Below are positions 41,160 to 51,489 of a stretch of 64,000 nt of DNA, in pieces. The stretch is from Paramacrobiotus metropolitanus (Eukaryota > Tardigrada > Eutardigrada > Parachela > Macrobiotidae), in contig NW_026570221.1 of NCBI RefSeq assembly GCF_019649055.1, forward strand, positions 2,108,001-2,172,000, read 5' to 3'. Under the pieces are notes generated by a model. It was not told where the DNA came from. It did not search any database and worked only from the letters and a program-made list of their open reading frames with translations. Position 1 is the stretch's first letter; every line of letters begins with the position of its first letter. Position numbers and translations under genes: made by a program.

Positions 41160-43454
41160 AAGATGCTGAAATTTTAAACATTAAAAAACGACAAAAATCG
41201 TTACTGTCCTTCGCAATCTTCGGACATGCGATCAGCGTACCTAAAACAGCCGCTGCATTCCCTCTGATTACCGCCAACCTTAAACGTTGTCTCAAAAAGG
41301 CCGTTGATCGAGGCTCTCCCAAGTAACTTCACGGATCTTCAGGCCGACGAAACGGATCAACTCAGCAAAATCCGTTCCAAATGTCCCGAACGTTTCTACT
41401 GCCAGCGGATGGAAAAAATAGCCACCAGATTCCGAGCGGAAACTCTTGGGTCGGCATGGAATCGTCATACGCAGCACATCCGTATCTGTGGAGTATATCG
41501 AAAGGAAATTTGGGAGTGGTTGGACTTCTACCAGCGGTTGGTACTTAACCTGGTTAGGATTGCAATCATTTCATTAACTACCATAATCGAAAGTATGTTA
41601 CATCGTTTCAGGACGCCCGTGTGAAGCTCGGATTGTTCGTTTCGATGATGTGGGCTTGATCACTCCGCTTGGGTAAGGCCGTCCGTACTTTCTGCAATCC
41701 CTATCAATGACCTTTACGCTCTTCTAGTGTGCCCTTTACGAAGATCTCGTATATCGTTTACATTGAAATACGATCAGAAATGACTTAATCCAACTTCTTC
41801 TACGCACATCGTTACGCTCACGTCACCTCGCTGGCACGACCATCGACCACTAAAGCATTCGCGGAACAATTAGCATACATCGATGTATTTCTGTATCAAG
41901 GTGTTATTTTTCCCCAAATGTTTCTCCCGGTACAGTCGGCCATGGCCAGTCAGCTCAGCGCCAGATCTAGAGAACTGCAATACGCTGTGAATAGCACTTT
42001 GACTCCGGCTTTGTTACCATACCAGTCGTGCTGCGCGGACCAACTCAACCTTCATTGATAATGCGCAACCATTTTACACTGGTCTGGACAAAAACGGGTC
42101 GCAGTTACGCAGGTAACAAGTAGTGTCAGCACCTTGTTTCGTGTAATATTATATGCCGGTTTTATTATCTTTAGGACGGTCATTACTATGGCATATTTTT
42201 CCGTGAAAATGAATAGTGCCGTTATGCTGGGGAATATCCAAGACCCTAGCTCCCAGATATCCCATGTATATTCCATGGAGATCCTATCTCGAAGGGGCCC
42301 TCTTTCATCCCGTTGCCAGTTCCATGTTTAAGCAAACGCAGACTGTATTAATACCAACGTTGTACTCCAAGCCGGTGTATAGTAGTGTCCCCATCAATGT
42401 ACAATACACACGGTGTATTGAGGAATATCTCAGCACTCGCCTGGCGATATATTTGTATTTAAGTAAGATTTGTAATAAAATTTTAGTTGTCATCAGTTAA
42501 ATGAATTCTACCAGTAGAATCAATCACAACATGTGTACGTCCATGCTACGAATTCGGTGGCCATACTAGCAGGCACGCGAATACGCCATAAATAAATATG
42601 GATTTCAGGTTCAGATGCCGAGTACGCCTTCAAGATCCACTTATGGTTCAAGTTCACTATAAAAAGTACACAGCCGCAGCTGGTCATCCGCACAACGTTG
42701 CCATACAACCAACAAGGTCACTTTGCCGATGATATGTCCTATTTCCTGGATCCCCGTCTTACCTACGTAAAATGGGTATTTGAACGACTCTCATCAATTT
42801 CCATTGATATATGACAAAGTGGGAGCTGTTCCACGGCGGGGATCCAAAGGCAATGAGTCGGGTGTTCGACGAACAGAGTATCCGTCCGTCAGACACCGAC
42901 GACAACATCTTCGAGAATATTACACTGTACTTATGCCCGCTTGAAAGTCAGGCACTGGTATGCCCCGATTTGTTACTATTATTCGATATCAGTAATTCGG
43001 TACGAGGTCGTTTTGGCGCAGTATTTGTGCCTGTTGTAGGATTCGCTGGACGTACTGCAAGCTGTTAATACAGCTTTCCACGCAGCAAATCCAGTTAGTA
43101 TCGAGGGTGTCGCTCTGAATGTGACGCTAGTCGATCGCGTGGACGGATTCGTTAATCTCGACAGGTAAGAACTGCTTCCCGCTTAAAATTTTAATCAGCA
43201 AAAACTGTACTGTACAACGTGTATCGCGCAAGCGGCATTTACTACAATTTTTATCGTTACGTTATATTTTTATCATTGTATTTTTACTTGGACCTTATTT
43301 ACAGCAAAATGTGTCCCGGTTCGTTTTCCTCATTGCAAACCCCGGCGCAGCGTTTCAGCATATCTGGCGTTATCCATCCGAGCTGCAGTTCGAGAACGAC
43401 TTGGACAGTTTTGCACAAGCTAAGGTGTCTTCTGTGCCGGTTTTTCTACCATAA
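41160..43454 (+). pseudogene. Tandem secreted-protein family, copy 3 (pseudogene)
   Basis: The upstream word ttttaaacattaaaaa matches copy 2, but the start ATG is ACG here (41188-41190). The remnant of exon 2 keeps only its second half, and the bases after it no longer follow the copy 2 frame. Exon 4 has an in-frame TAA at 41786-41788. Exon 6 has a frame break near 42808-42813 (GATATATGACAAAG in place of GACATGACCAAG-like sequence). Exons 7 and 8 are still readable to a TAA at 43452-43454. Several splice sites remain intact. The combination of a lost start, stop and frameshift makes this a clear pseudogene, older than copy 1. Confidence 0.85.
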
Positions 43455-43887
43455 AGGACGCAACATGGCTCGATCATAGACGTTTAAGCGCTTGGCTAAT
43501 ATTTTATCGTAATTGCGAAACTTTTCCGGTTTGCTTTCCTGTTTAGCGTTGTGTCTGGCTAAATGCTATCAGTTAAGCGTAAAGCCGATTTTAAATGCAG
43601 ACTTTATTCTTATTACAGACAAATTAGAGCATGATCGTATCGATAAAACACAGTATATATTGGTTTAAAATATGGGTTAGAAAGGCAGCAGTAAGCGTCA
43701 GTACGAAGTTACAAACACCACTATCCAGGCAAAATAGTAAGATAATCGTACAAAGTTTATCATGCTTCGGTTTTCTTTGCATATGCATTACACGTTAACT
43801 CAACGCGGACCGAACTTATACGTGAAATAACATCAAAACTTTGACAAGAAGTAACATAATTATATCGGTGACTACGGTAACCCGGTT
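43455..43887. other. Spacer, no supported gene
   Basis: AT-rich 3' flanks of two converging genes. Nothing else seen. Confidence 0.5.
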
Positions 43888-44349
43888 TCAACCAACACGC
43901 GGATTCCTGTTGCGAAATGTATCATGAGGATGCAGCAGCTGCTGAGCGCGGTAATGCCCGTAACTGTGACGATTTCCCCGGCTATCTTCGGCGTACAGCG
44001 GCTCCGGATCCCATATGTTCGGATCCAGCGTCCCGATCAAACTACGTCCCAAAGCCGACAATCCTGATTGCTTTTTGTTGGATGACCTCGTAGTAGCGGC
44101 CGGCTTACTAGGCGGTTTGCTGGTCGTGGTCAGCTCAGTTGCATATTGTACTATACGTTGCGGTGATTTTAGCGGTGCGCCGAATGACAACGTATTATCC
44201 GGTACCGTGTTTGGCATCTTGGAGATAAGGTCATGATTAAACGGACTGAAGTAGCGGTGGGCGAATACCGATGCGTCGACACGAAGAATCTGAGCAATGA
44301 GGAAATTCAGAGTTAAAGACAAAACAGCGCTTCCGTTTGTCATTGCCAA
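43888..44349 (-). CDS. Small secreted protein, single exon, 153 aa, unknown
   Basis: One uninterrupted frame. The N terminus MAMTNGSAVLSLTLNFLIAQ is a good signal peptide with likely cleavage after VDA. The mature part has no cysteine. It is rich in Ser/Thr/Pro/Lys in the middle (TTTSKPPSKPAATTRSS) and ends in a His/Arg/Tyr-rich tail (NRHSYGHYRAQQLLHPHD). That suggests a secreted, disordered peptide or precursor. Two in-frame ATGs lie two codons apart; either could start. No family recognised and no neighbour suggests a role. Confidence 0.55.
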   Translation of the reverse strand: MAMTNGSAVLSLTLNFLIAQILRVDASVFAHRYFSPFNHDLISKMPNTVPDNTLSFGAPLKSPQRIVQYATELTTTSKPPSKPAATTRSSNKKQSGLSALGRSLIGTLDPNIWDPEPLYAEDSRGNRHSYGHYRAQQLLHPHDTFRNRNPRVG

Positions 44350-45719
44350 GCGGTTATAGAAGATTCCTTAAAAATGCGGATTGGAAAACAGAAACTGACC
44401 GCATTAGTGAACTGCATCTGAAAAGCGCATTTATTAATTCAGCTCGCACAGCAGACACAAAGTGCCATGTATTTGTACTATAATCATCCGAAAGGCGCTG
44501 TTTAGCCCTTATTTGCGTTACGGACCGTTTGGCAGTTGCTGACGCAGCAGGGTTATTAGCTAAATTGTCATAAATAAACTGTTTGTCCACGGGGAAACAT
44601 CGTTTAAGAAGGACGTTCATTTCCGGCACCCCACACCCACATGCCGCATCAACAAAAATATTGATGGTACTAATATGTCGTAATAGACGCCTGCTATTCG
44701 CTTTTCTCGGTGTTCAAATATGCAAAATAATTACATGTTAGTGCACCCCCATGCAGCTACTGACACCATTAAAGTAAATGCTTATATCCGAAAGGCGTCA
44801 ATAACAGCCATTGATACCCGTATTAGTGTATAATGGTAGTTTTCCACATACCGGTAATGGTTATATTCGGTTCGGCGAAGAACCCGGGCGCGCGTAGTTT
44901 AATTCCGGAAGCGAAATTATAACTCGTTGCTTGTACTGCACGGATAATAAGCAATTATGCGAATACATATCAAATACATTTAACCGGAACAGTGGATCTT
45001 TTTTAGGTGCATGCCCGGAGTCTCGGGACTAGTACTCGTAGTCATGGGGGTGTTTAGTAATCTGAAGGTGTATGTTACATAGGAAAAAGTGCTATTTTGG
45101 GCTAATCGTAAAAATTATACCTCTTAAAGTACCCAATATAAAAGCGAAAATGTATCCGCCTTTTTAAGTTTAGAAGATTCCTTCCTACGCACTTAATTCA
45201 TACATTACTTGGGAATTGTGAGATGTACCTTCTTGTACGTCGGTATTTTGATACTTACCACTCTAGCATCTACAGGTACATGGCCAATGTCGCATACCGC
45301 GGTATATGTTATACTTCCAAACAAACGTAAAACGTTTGAACTTGCAACTTATTTCTTCACTGACAACGACTCTGTATCAGCCGGCATAGAAATACGTACT
45401 GTAACCGCCATAAAGTGTTGCGGATTTGTGAAATAATAAAATCTGAGTGCCATACACATTTTTAGGTGCTCGTATAATAATTCTTGGACAACAATATAAT
45501 ACTCGAGTGCGGTCAACTCGAGACAACAATACAATACTATCTCTAGACAACCGTAAGATCTGATATTTCTATAGCACTGTACATAATACTGATTAATGTC
45601 GATACTGTTAAAGAAGAACGCAGATAACTTAATTTCAGCGAACGCCCGCCATACATTTCCCTTCTGTTTGTACGAATGTATTATTTGGTCTGTCAGCAGT
45701 CTAATAGGTCATGGCCAGG
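44350..45719. other. Spacer, no supported gene
   Basis: 1.4 kb of AT-rich DNA. A 91-codon minus frame at 44354-44629 and short plus frames lack support. Confidence 0.4.
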
Positions 45720-46704
45720 CTAAACATGCGTATCCAGTAGTCGCTGCTCTGGATGCACTGTGTCCATGGCACTCTGGTACGTCGGCAGCTGCGTGACTGG
45801 ATCGACCACTTCCCAATAGTCCGGTGGCAGAGAAACGGCGTCTTCTTGTTCACTTTGCACACCCGCCATCGGCGTGCTGATGTCTCCTTGTGCCGGATAT
45901 GAAATATTCGCCTCACGCTCTCTTTTATGCTTCTTTGTACAATCCCGCATAGAAAAGATCACCGCACATGTCATTAGGAAAAATATCACGAGGCATGTTG
46001 TTCCCAGAAGAAGACACGCCATCTCCGTGAAACATTGCCACTGCCGGTACACCGCTACCACGGTGGAATGGACAATTAAGGCAATGGACGCACAAATCTA
46101 TAAGAAATCAACACAGATGTCACATCAGTATTTAAAGAAAGTATCGCAAAAAAGAAATTATTTTGTGACAAAATGTGCTTACCTCCAGAGCGAAACACGC
46201 TAGACAGATGCGATACCAGGTGAGAACGATCATTTTTCGACAGTGTCGTGGATCGATAGCGCACTCCACGAGGTGACAGCCAGCGCCGATACAGCAGGCT
46301 GCGCACATGCTGATGATCCCCGATAGCACACATAATAAACACGTTGTTGTTATCGTGGGCAAGATCTCCGTATCTGTAAGATACAAAGCAATAAATTGGA
46401 CCGAAATCAACGTATAAAAAAGAGTACTTCAGGTACAGAAAAGAGAACGAACAGAAAACAAGCATTAGTTCTGTAATAGACTTTTGTATAACTTGCTACA
46501 GTTTCTGCAATTAACGTTATCAAACGTACCAGGAAACTGTACATGGAAAGCGGCCAGTGTACATATTCCGAACACCGCTAGCGCACATCCGAAATACAAC
46601 AGAAAAGGCTGCGGATGTTTTTGGCGTTGATATGTATAAGGAAAACTAGAAAACTTTGAACTACGGGCACGAACAGTCTGGTCGACAGCATTCAGCCGCT
46701 GCAT
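45720..46704 (-). CDS. Four-transmembrane protein with C-terminal PPxY motif, 3 exons, 247 aa
   Basis: Exons: 46704-46530, 46373-46183, 46097-45720; phases 1 and 0 agree. Four hydrophobic helices can be seen: LLYFGCALAVFGICTLAAF, TCLLCVLSGIISMCAACCIG, LACFALEICASIALIVHSTVV and ACLLLGTTCLVIFFLMTCAVIF. The loop and helix 2 are Cys-rich. Both ends would face the cytosol. The cytosolic tail contains LPPDYWEV, a PPxY motif that binds WW domains such as those of Nedd4-type ubiquitin ligases, and a second aromatic site, PTYQSAM. The overall plan resembles MARVEL, claudin or LAPTM-like tetraspan proteins, but I cannot assign a family. The ATG at 46704 has a good context (GAACCATGC); an in-frame ATG at 46749 would add 15 residues. 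Confidence 0.78.
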
Positions 46705-48096
46705 GGTTCCAACTTCCAAGAATCCAAATAAAAGAAAATTTTTTCTCAACCAGTTCCAGACTATTCGCGATTTATATACGTAAACAAGGATACGTTTTCG
46801 ACTGCCAAGTAGAAAAATATTTTAAAAACACTGAATCAGTAGTAAATGATTTGTAGACTTATTAAACTAAATAAGGGCGAAAAGTAAAAGACTAGTGTAT
46901 CGTGTATGATTTAACATGTAAAGTAAAAAGCTGTGCATTCTCTCCTTGCCCAGATGATAAACGTCTTGGCGTTTCCTTCGTGTCTTCCCGCACAGGCATG
47001 TCGAGGCGGCATGCTTCTGTGTGTGGGAATGGCTGCATGAGCCAGCCTATTCACGAAAAATGCTTGACATGCGAAGATCGGTATCGATCAATGCACCGCC
47101 CAGCCAACCAACGTCTCTCTCCGAGACTCTGTTGTATGTGTATGAACTATGTACAGATACAATATGTACACTATACGAGTATATTCGTAAAATAATGTAC
47201 AGCAGTAATACGGTAATGGAAATTCTCTTCCTTTCTTTAATTAAACTTGAGAGAGCAACAACACATTAAGTAATAATAATAATAACTTCATAAAGTTTGT
47301 TAAATTTTAACTTAAAAGATTTCAGCTGGAACGGTTTTGACTCAATGCTTCGCTGGAGTAACCATGCATTGTGGCCAACATTTCCATAAATAAAAATTAT
47401 ACTAATTCGTAAAGCACAAGTGCCGTATGTGTATACGGTATCGGCAGCTATCAAAGCATATGTTTGTCGAGTGGGCAGCTTTGTAAAAATAAAATTTAAT
47501 ATGTTAAGCAATAATAAATCCTTAACACTCGCCCTCGTCCATGTGCCTGAGAGGCACATTTAATCATTCAGAAATTCATGGAACGTTACACTGGCAGTCG
47601 ACTTCTTTCTACCTAACCTGAATTCCTCAGAAAATTTGTTTTATTTTCACTTACTGAAACATTTAGTAAAAATAAATGCACTGAAAACTTTAAAACTACG
47701 AATTCCAGTCGCTTCCGGTTGGCGAACAAATGGCAGCCTCCCAGTGTGGCAGCGTGATTTGGCTCTGCTGCGAATTTTTCTGCAAAGTCCTCACTTCTTT
47801 TCAGATTTAGTTTACCGATTCAAAAGCAACTCTTTCTAATTGCGTGCTTACTGAAAAGAAAAAAACAACGTTTAGAAAACATTTTGCATGAATATCAGAC
47901 CGTTCTACGCCAGATTGGGACGAAACCATGAGCTACGCCTGCGCGGCACACAAGAAAACTCCGTGAAATTAAACCACAGACGAGTGCGAGTGTTAAGCAA
48001 AATTTAATACAGTACATGAGGTATTATATCTGTACATTTGTGCATGGCAATGTTAATATTTGCTAATATATATGCTTGAAAAATTTCATCAGTATT
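46705..48096. other. Spacer, no supported gene
   Basis: 1.4 kb. A Cys-containing plus frame at 46902-47195 has no signal peptide or splice support and is not called. Confidence 0.4.
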
Positions 48097-49334
48097 CTAC
48101 AATAGACAGCTGAAGATTGTTTTCACGGAAGGATCTGCAGTTGCCCTGGCTTCCGCGGCGGACGCTGACGTTGATAGTCCGGTTTCGAAACATATACAGA
48201 ATTTCAGCGTTCCAGTATGGTTGACATAGGCACCGTCGTTTGACATCAGAGGGGCAAGCAGTTTAAAAAAGTTCTCACGAAAATTTCTGGTGGTGATAAG
48301 ATAGGTGAAAAATGTAAATGAATAACCGGCGTACATGGCAATATCGACAAAAGGTCCGGCAACAAGTTCAACCGTGTAGTCATTAGGTGAAATGCCTAAG
48401 TAAAACAGGCATAACTCAACGACCATGGGGAATCTGGTGACAAGGTACAATGCCGAACTACTAAGCAGGATAACGGTAATGCCCGTATCGGAGTGGCCAG
48501 GGCGGGAGTTGTTTCGCTTTAATCTGTCCTGGGACGACTGTGTCTGTTGCAGGTGCATTTGGCTGATGGTTGAGCGGTGCTGACGACTGAGAAACACGAT
48601 CAGACAAACGCTGGGAATGAAGATAAGCATAAAGGTCACTAGTTGTACGATGACCTATCAAAAAAATATAGTATAAATTAAAGACCACTTTCTTGCAAAG
48701 AAATGCAGTTCTGTAGTTGGAAAACTACGTACGGCGAAGCGACGGTCACTTAAAGATAAAAGAAGCTCAAAATCAAATTTCAGTCGTATTTTTCCACAGT
48801 TGGGGCACGCACAATGCGGTACAAACGTTCTTACCGTAGCCGCACTGTCCATCTTTGACCATCGATTAAACCAATCTGGCGCGCTTGTAGGGTGCCTGAG
48901 ATCGTCTATAAGATCGGCATAGTACAAGTAGGAAGCGACAAATGAGAATACCCCATTCGGTAACGCTACGAGAAATAGCATCGCTATTATGATCCAGGCC
49001 GTGGAAACCCGTTGCAGCAGTCTGAATCAGAATGGGCTAATAATTACCAATAGTCTTTCCCAGCTAAACGCCACTAGCATCCTACAGTAGATAACATAAT
49101 AATTATCATAACTTTAGAAAACAGGATTGTCAAAGGTTACTGAATCAGCTCTGGTTAATTTTGTTTGATCAATGCTATGTGACTTACCAGTCAGACCAGC
49201 GCATACAGATTTGCTGAAACCATATTGTACACCCTTCCAGAAAACCCAAACTTGTGCTCATATCCGATTTCTGTACAAACTCTAGGCGGTACGATGCTCC
49301 TATATTGTCCACGCACAATGGCAATCCTAACCAT
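48097..49334 (-). pseudogene. Class A GPCR relic with an in-frame TGA
   Basis: Exons 49334-49188, 49081-48733 and 48654-48097 join in phase. The product covers part of TM2 to the C-terminal tail. Visible are the ECL1/TM3 cysteine (GFLEGCTIWFQQIC), a WERLLVIISPF stretch in place of the TM3 DRY region, TM4 (STAWIIIAMLFLVALP), a Cys-containing second outer loop, TM5 (VTFMLIFIPSVCLIVFL), TM6 (TGITVILLSSSALYLV) and TM7 (YAGYSFTFFTYLI). The Pro of TM7 NPxxY is absent. A TGA at 49029-49027 interrupts the second inner loop right after ISPF, where many receptors have Arg. No TM1 exon was found upstream. This is most likely a decayed peptide or chemosensory receptor gene, unless a tiny intron hides the stop. 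Confidence 0.7.
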
Positions 49335-50276
49335 CTGCAAATAATTTAAGTCGATAGACTGGTTTTGCTTCATTCCTAGAGAAGTTACTGTAACTACATT
49401 TGGTTCCATTTGGTGCTTGGATGAGGTTTTTTAGGGCACACGCAACATAAAAAGTTTTGTAGCATTTGTGCTTTTGGCGCTGCTGTTGAAAATTTATCTG
49501 TTAAAAAAATACGATTTTTGAGCTTTCTAATGAACCTGTACACTTCAAAAACGGACCGAACCAAGGCGCAGAAAAAATTTCGAAGCTGCCATAAAGATTG
49601 GCATGTCACAAACCAGTCTATCACCTTAAGAATAGGATGCATTTGCATTTAAAAAAATTAGTTACATGGAAGCCATTAATTTTACGATAGTGGAAGATAT
49701 TCACAATTTATCGATAGTGGAAGACAAAACTAATGATTATGATTTCCGCAGACAAGAAGATAATGATGCGTTACGTTTTACGATTTACCGTAGTGTGAGC
49801 GCAGGCGTACATGCGTACACCCTCGCTTGGCAGTCTGTTGTGTTTTGCTGCACGCCCGCCTTACGCGTGGCGGAAGACATGTTGTTCTGCACGCACCCGC
49901 ACTGTGTGGCGGCTACGTGCGCATTTCTCACGCTTGCTGCAGTCAGCAATGCGAAGTTGTCCATGAGGAAATTCTATCGAATTTAGTCTGTTTTATAAAT
50001 TCCTAGCAATCACGCCGTTTCTCGCTTTCCGTAGCGTAGGCGCATTTATAGCATTGCTAGGCTTTTTGGTAGGCAGAATTCCGTCAATTCTGTTCCTACG
50101 CGTGAACCTTCATTGGGTCCACGCTTTCATGGTAGCAAGAGTCGTGTTTCTCCAGGATAATCTGAGAGTTTTCCCGTCCAATTGACGAGGTGTGGAAGAA
50201 GTTTCCGCGAGAAAGGGCTCGCGTACGGATCGGTGGCGAAGGAGCGTTTGGATCTCGACAGCAGATCAGCACCAGT

Positions 50277-50298
50277 GTGTCTCTACTGAGTAGAGCAC
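50277..50298. repeat. Leader palindrome A
   Basis: Core CTCTACTGAGTAGAG (50281-50295) flanked by GTG on the left and CAC on the right, so the stem continues past one unpaired T. Pairs with palindrome B as a variant with a changed outer stem. Confidence 0.85.
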
Positions 50299-50317
50299 GC
50301 TGTACTGACCTGACGCG

Positions 50318-50343
50318 ATCAAGGCTACTGAAGTAGCTTTGAT
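50318..50343. repeat. Long leader hairpin
   Basis: ATCAAGGCTAC faces GTAGCTTTGAT with one G-T pair and a TGAA loop: 11 paired positions, with a C-G pair at 50316/50345 beyond a G-T. It lies 20 bases after palindrome A. Confidence 0.8.
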
Positions 50344-50448
50344 TGGAGGGGCACAAGCGCCGAGAAAAGATCGCCGCAAGAGGCAGAAGCCCGAAGGGGG
50401 GCACGAGTGGGCAAGCCACTTTTGGCTGTCGGGTGTGGAAGTTTTCAG

Positions 50449-50474
50449 GTGCGTCTCTACTGAGTAGAGCGCAC
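50449..50474. repeat. Leader palindrome B
   Basis: The same core CTCTACTGAGTAGAG (50455-50469) as palindrome A, but the outer stem is GTGCG/CGCAC instead of GTG/CAC. Both sides differ together, so pairing is kept. Confidence 0.85.
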
Positions 50475-51056
50475 ACATTATACGCGCTCTCCCAAAAGGA
50501 GGTCGAGCGCCCCTGTCGTTGCTAACGTCAAGGCGCGACAGAAGACCCGCAGCCAGCAAGTCATTTGGTCGACGCACCGCTGCGTCCTGCTGATACGAAG
50601 CAGAAGGGGTTATCGGCTGGCCCAGGAGAAGTCAGCTAAATCGCTGGAGGATTGGAGGATTCGCGGAAGGCCGAGCGGGATCGATTTCTGGATCACGGAA
50701 ACGATCAGGTTAGATTTTCGTTTATTAATTTTACCATTGGTAGATAGGTAGAATCCTCAATTTTCATTCGTCGGTTCTGAGCTGAGCAGAAAAGTAGGCG
50801 GTACTTTTGCGCACGGCGCGCTAGCAAAAATTTTCGATTTTGGTCGTGACGTCACTCTGCCTTATAAATTGAAAAACAACGTTTCTGATTGGTCGACTAT
50901 TCGCACTGTGATTGGCGCAGTAGCGTAGCTAAAGTTAGCTAGGAAATCAGCCAATTAGAAGCTGAGATTTCGTAAGGAGGCGGAGTTTTTGCGCACGGCA
51001 CTCAAGATCGTGACGTAGCTAGCTAAGAAAATTTTCTGAACTGACTGACGAGAAGT

Positions 51057-51373
51057 TGACCTTTACCAGAAATTTTGACGAGAATGATGACCTTTAATAA
51101 AAGTTGAAAGCTGAATAAATAACGTTTATTCTGAGGAAATCTAAGTTGATTTCTCAATAAAATCGAAAAATATTCCAAGGTTAGACGTTCTAGACCGAAG
51201 TTGATAGTGACCTTTAAACAGAAAAAGTTCTGAAGGAAAAGTGACCTTTAACGTGACGGAGTAAGCTATTAGGCTGAAACAGTGGAAGTGACCTTTAGAA
51301 AAGACTTAGCTCTTTTGGAGGCAGAGTGACCTTTAATAAAGTTGAGCTGATACAGAAGAGAAGGTGACCTTTA
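51057..51373 (+). repeat. Seven TGACCTTTA words in the untranslated leader
   Basis: Exact copies start at 51057, 51088, 51208, 51242, 51289, 51327 and 51365, spaced 31-120 bases. The sequence between copies is not repeated. The reverse complement TAAAGGTCA contains the AGGTCA half-site of nuclear receptors. Confidence 0.95.
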
Positions 51374-51489
51374 GGACAGCAACTGTTTCTGTTTACGTGT
51401 AAAGGGGCTTACGTAGCTAAACTAACACACGTGTCAGAAACATTATTAGCATCGTCCAAGTTATCCGATCATCAACGGTAGCCAAAGAT

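Larger units (their letters stand above)
49335..51489. other. Flank and untranslated leader/LTR-side region of the retrotransposon
   Basis: Composition changes near 50.0-50.2 kb from AT-rich host DNA to the more GC-rich element. The stretch to 51489 has no open frame of interest. It carries two near-identical palindromes, a long hairpin at 50316-50345 and seven TGACCTTTA words. I could not fix LTR ends or a primer binding site because the 3' LTR lies outside the window. Confidence 0.5.

Noticed and set aside
44354-44629. 91-codon minus-strand open frame just upstream of a small secreted gene
   Set aside because: No signal peptide or motif, and it does not join in phase to the neighbour.
46902-47195. 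Cys-rich plus-strand open frame
   Set aside because: No signal peptide, no domain spacing recognised, and no splice sites in phase. Probably chance.
49666-49986. 106-codon plus-strand open frame before the retrotransposon
   Set aside because: Composition and order give no domain, and it straddles host DNA with no promoter or neighbour support.
50096-50577. Minus-strand open frames in the retrotransposon leader
   Set aside because: They share a duplicated peptide only because the leader palindrome is duplicated. No coding features are present.
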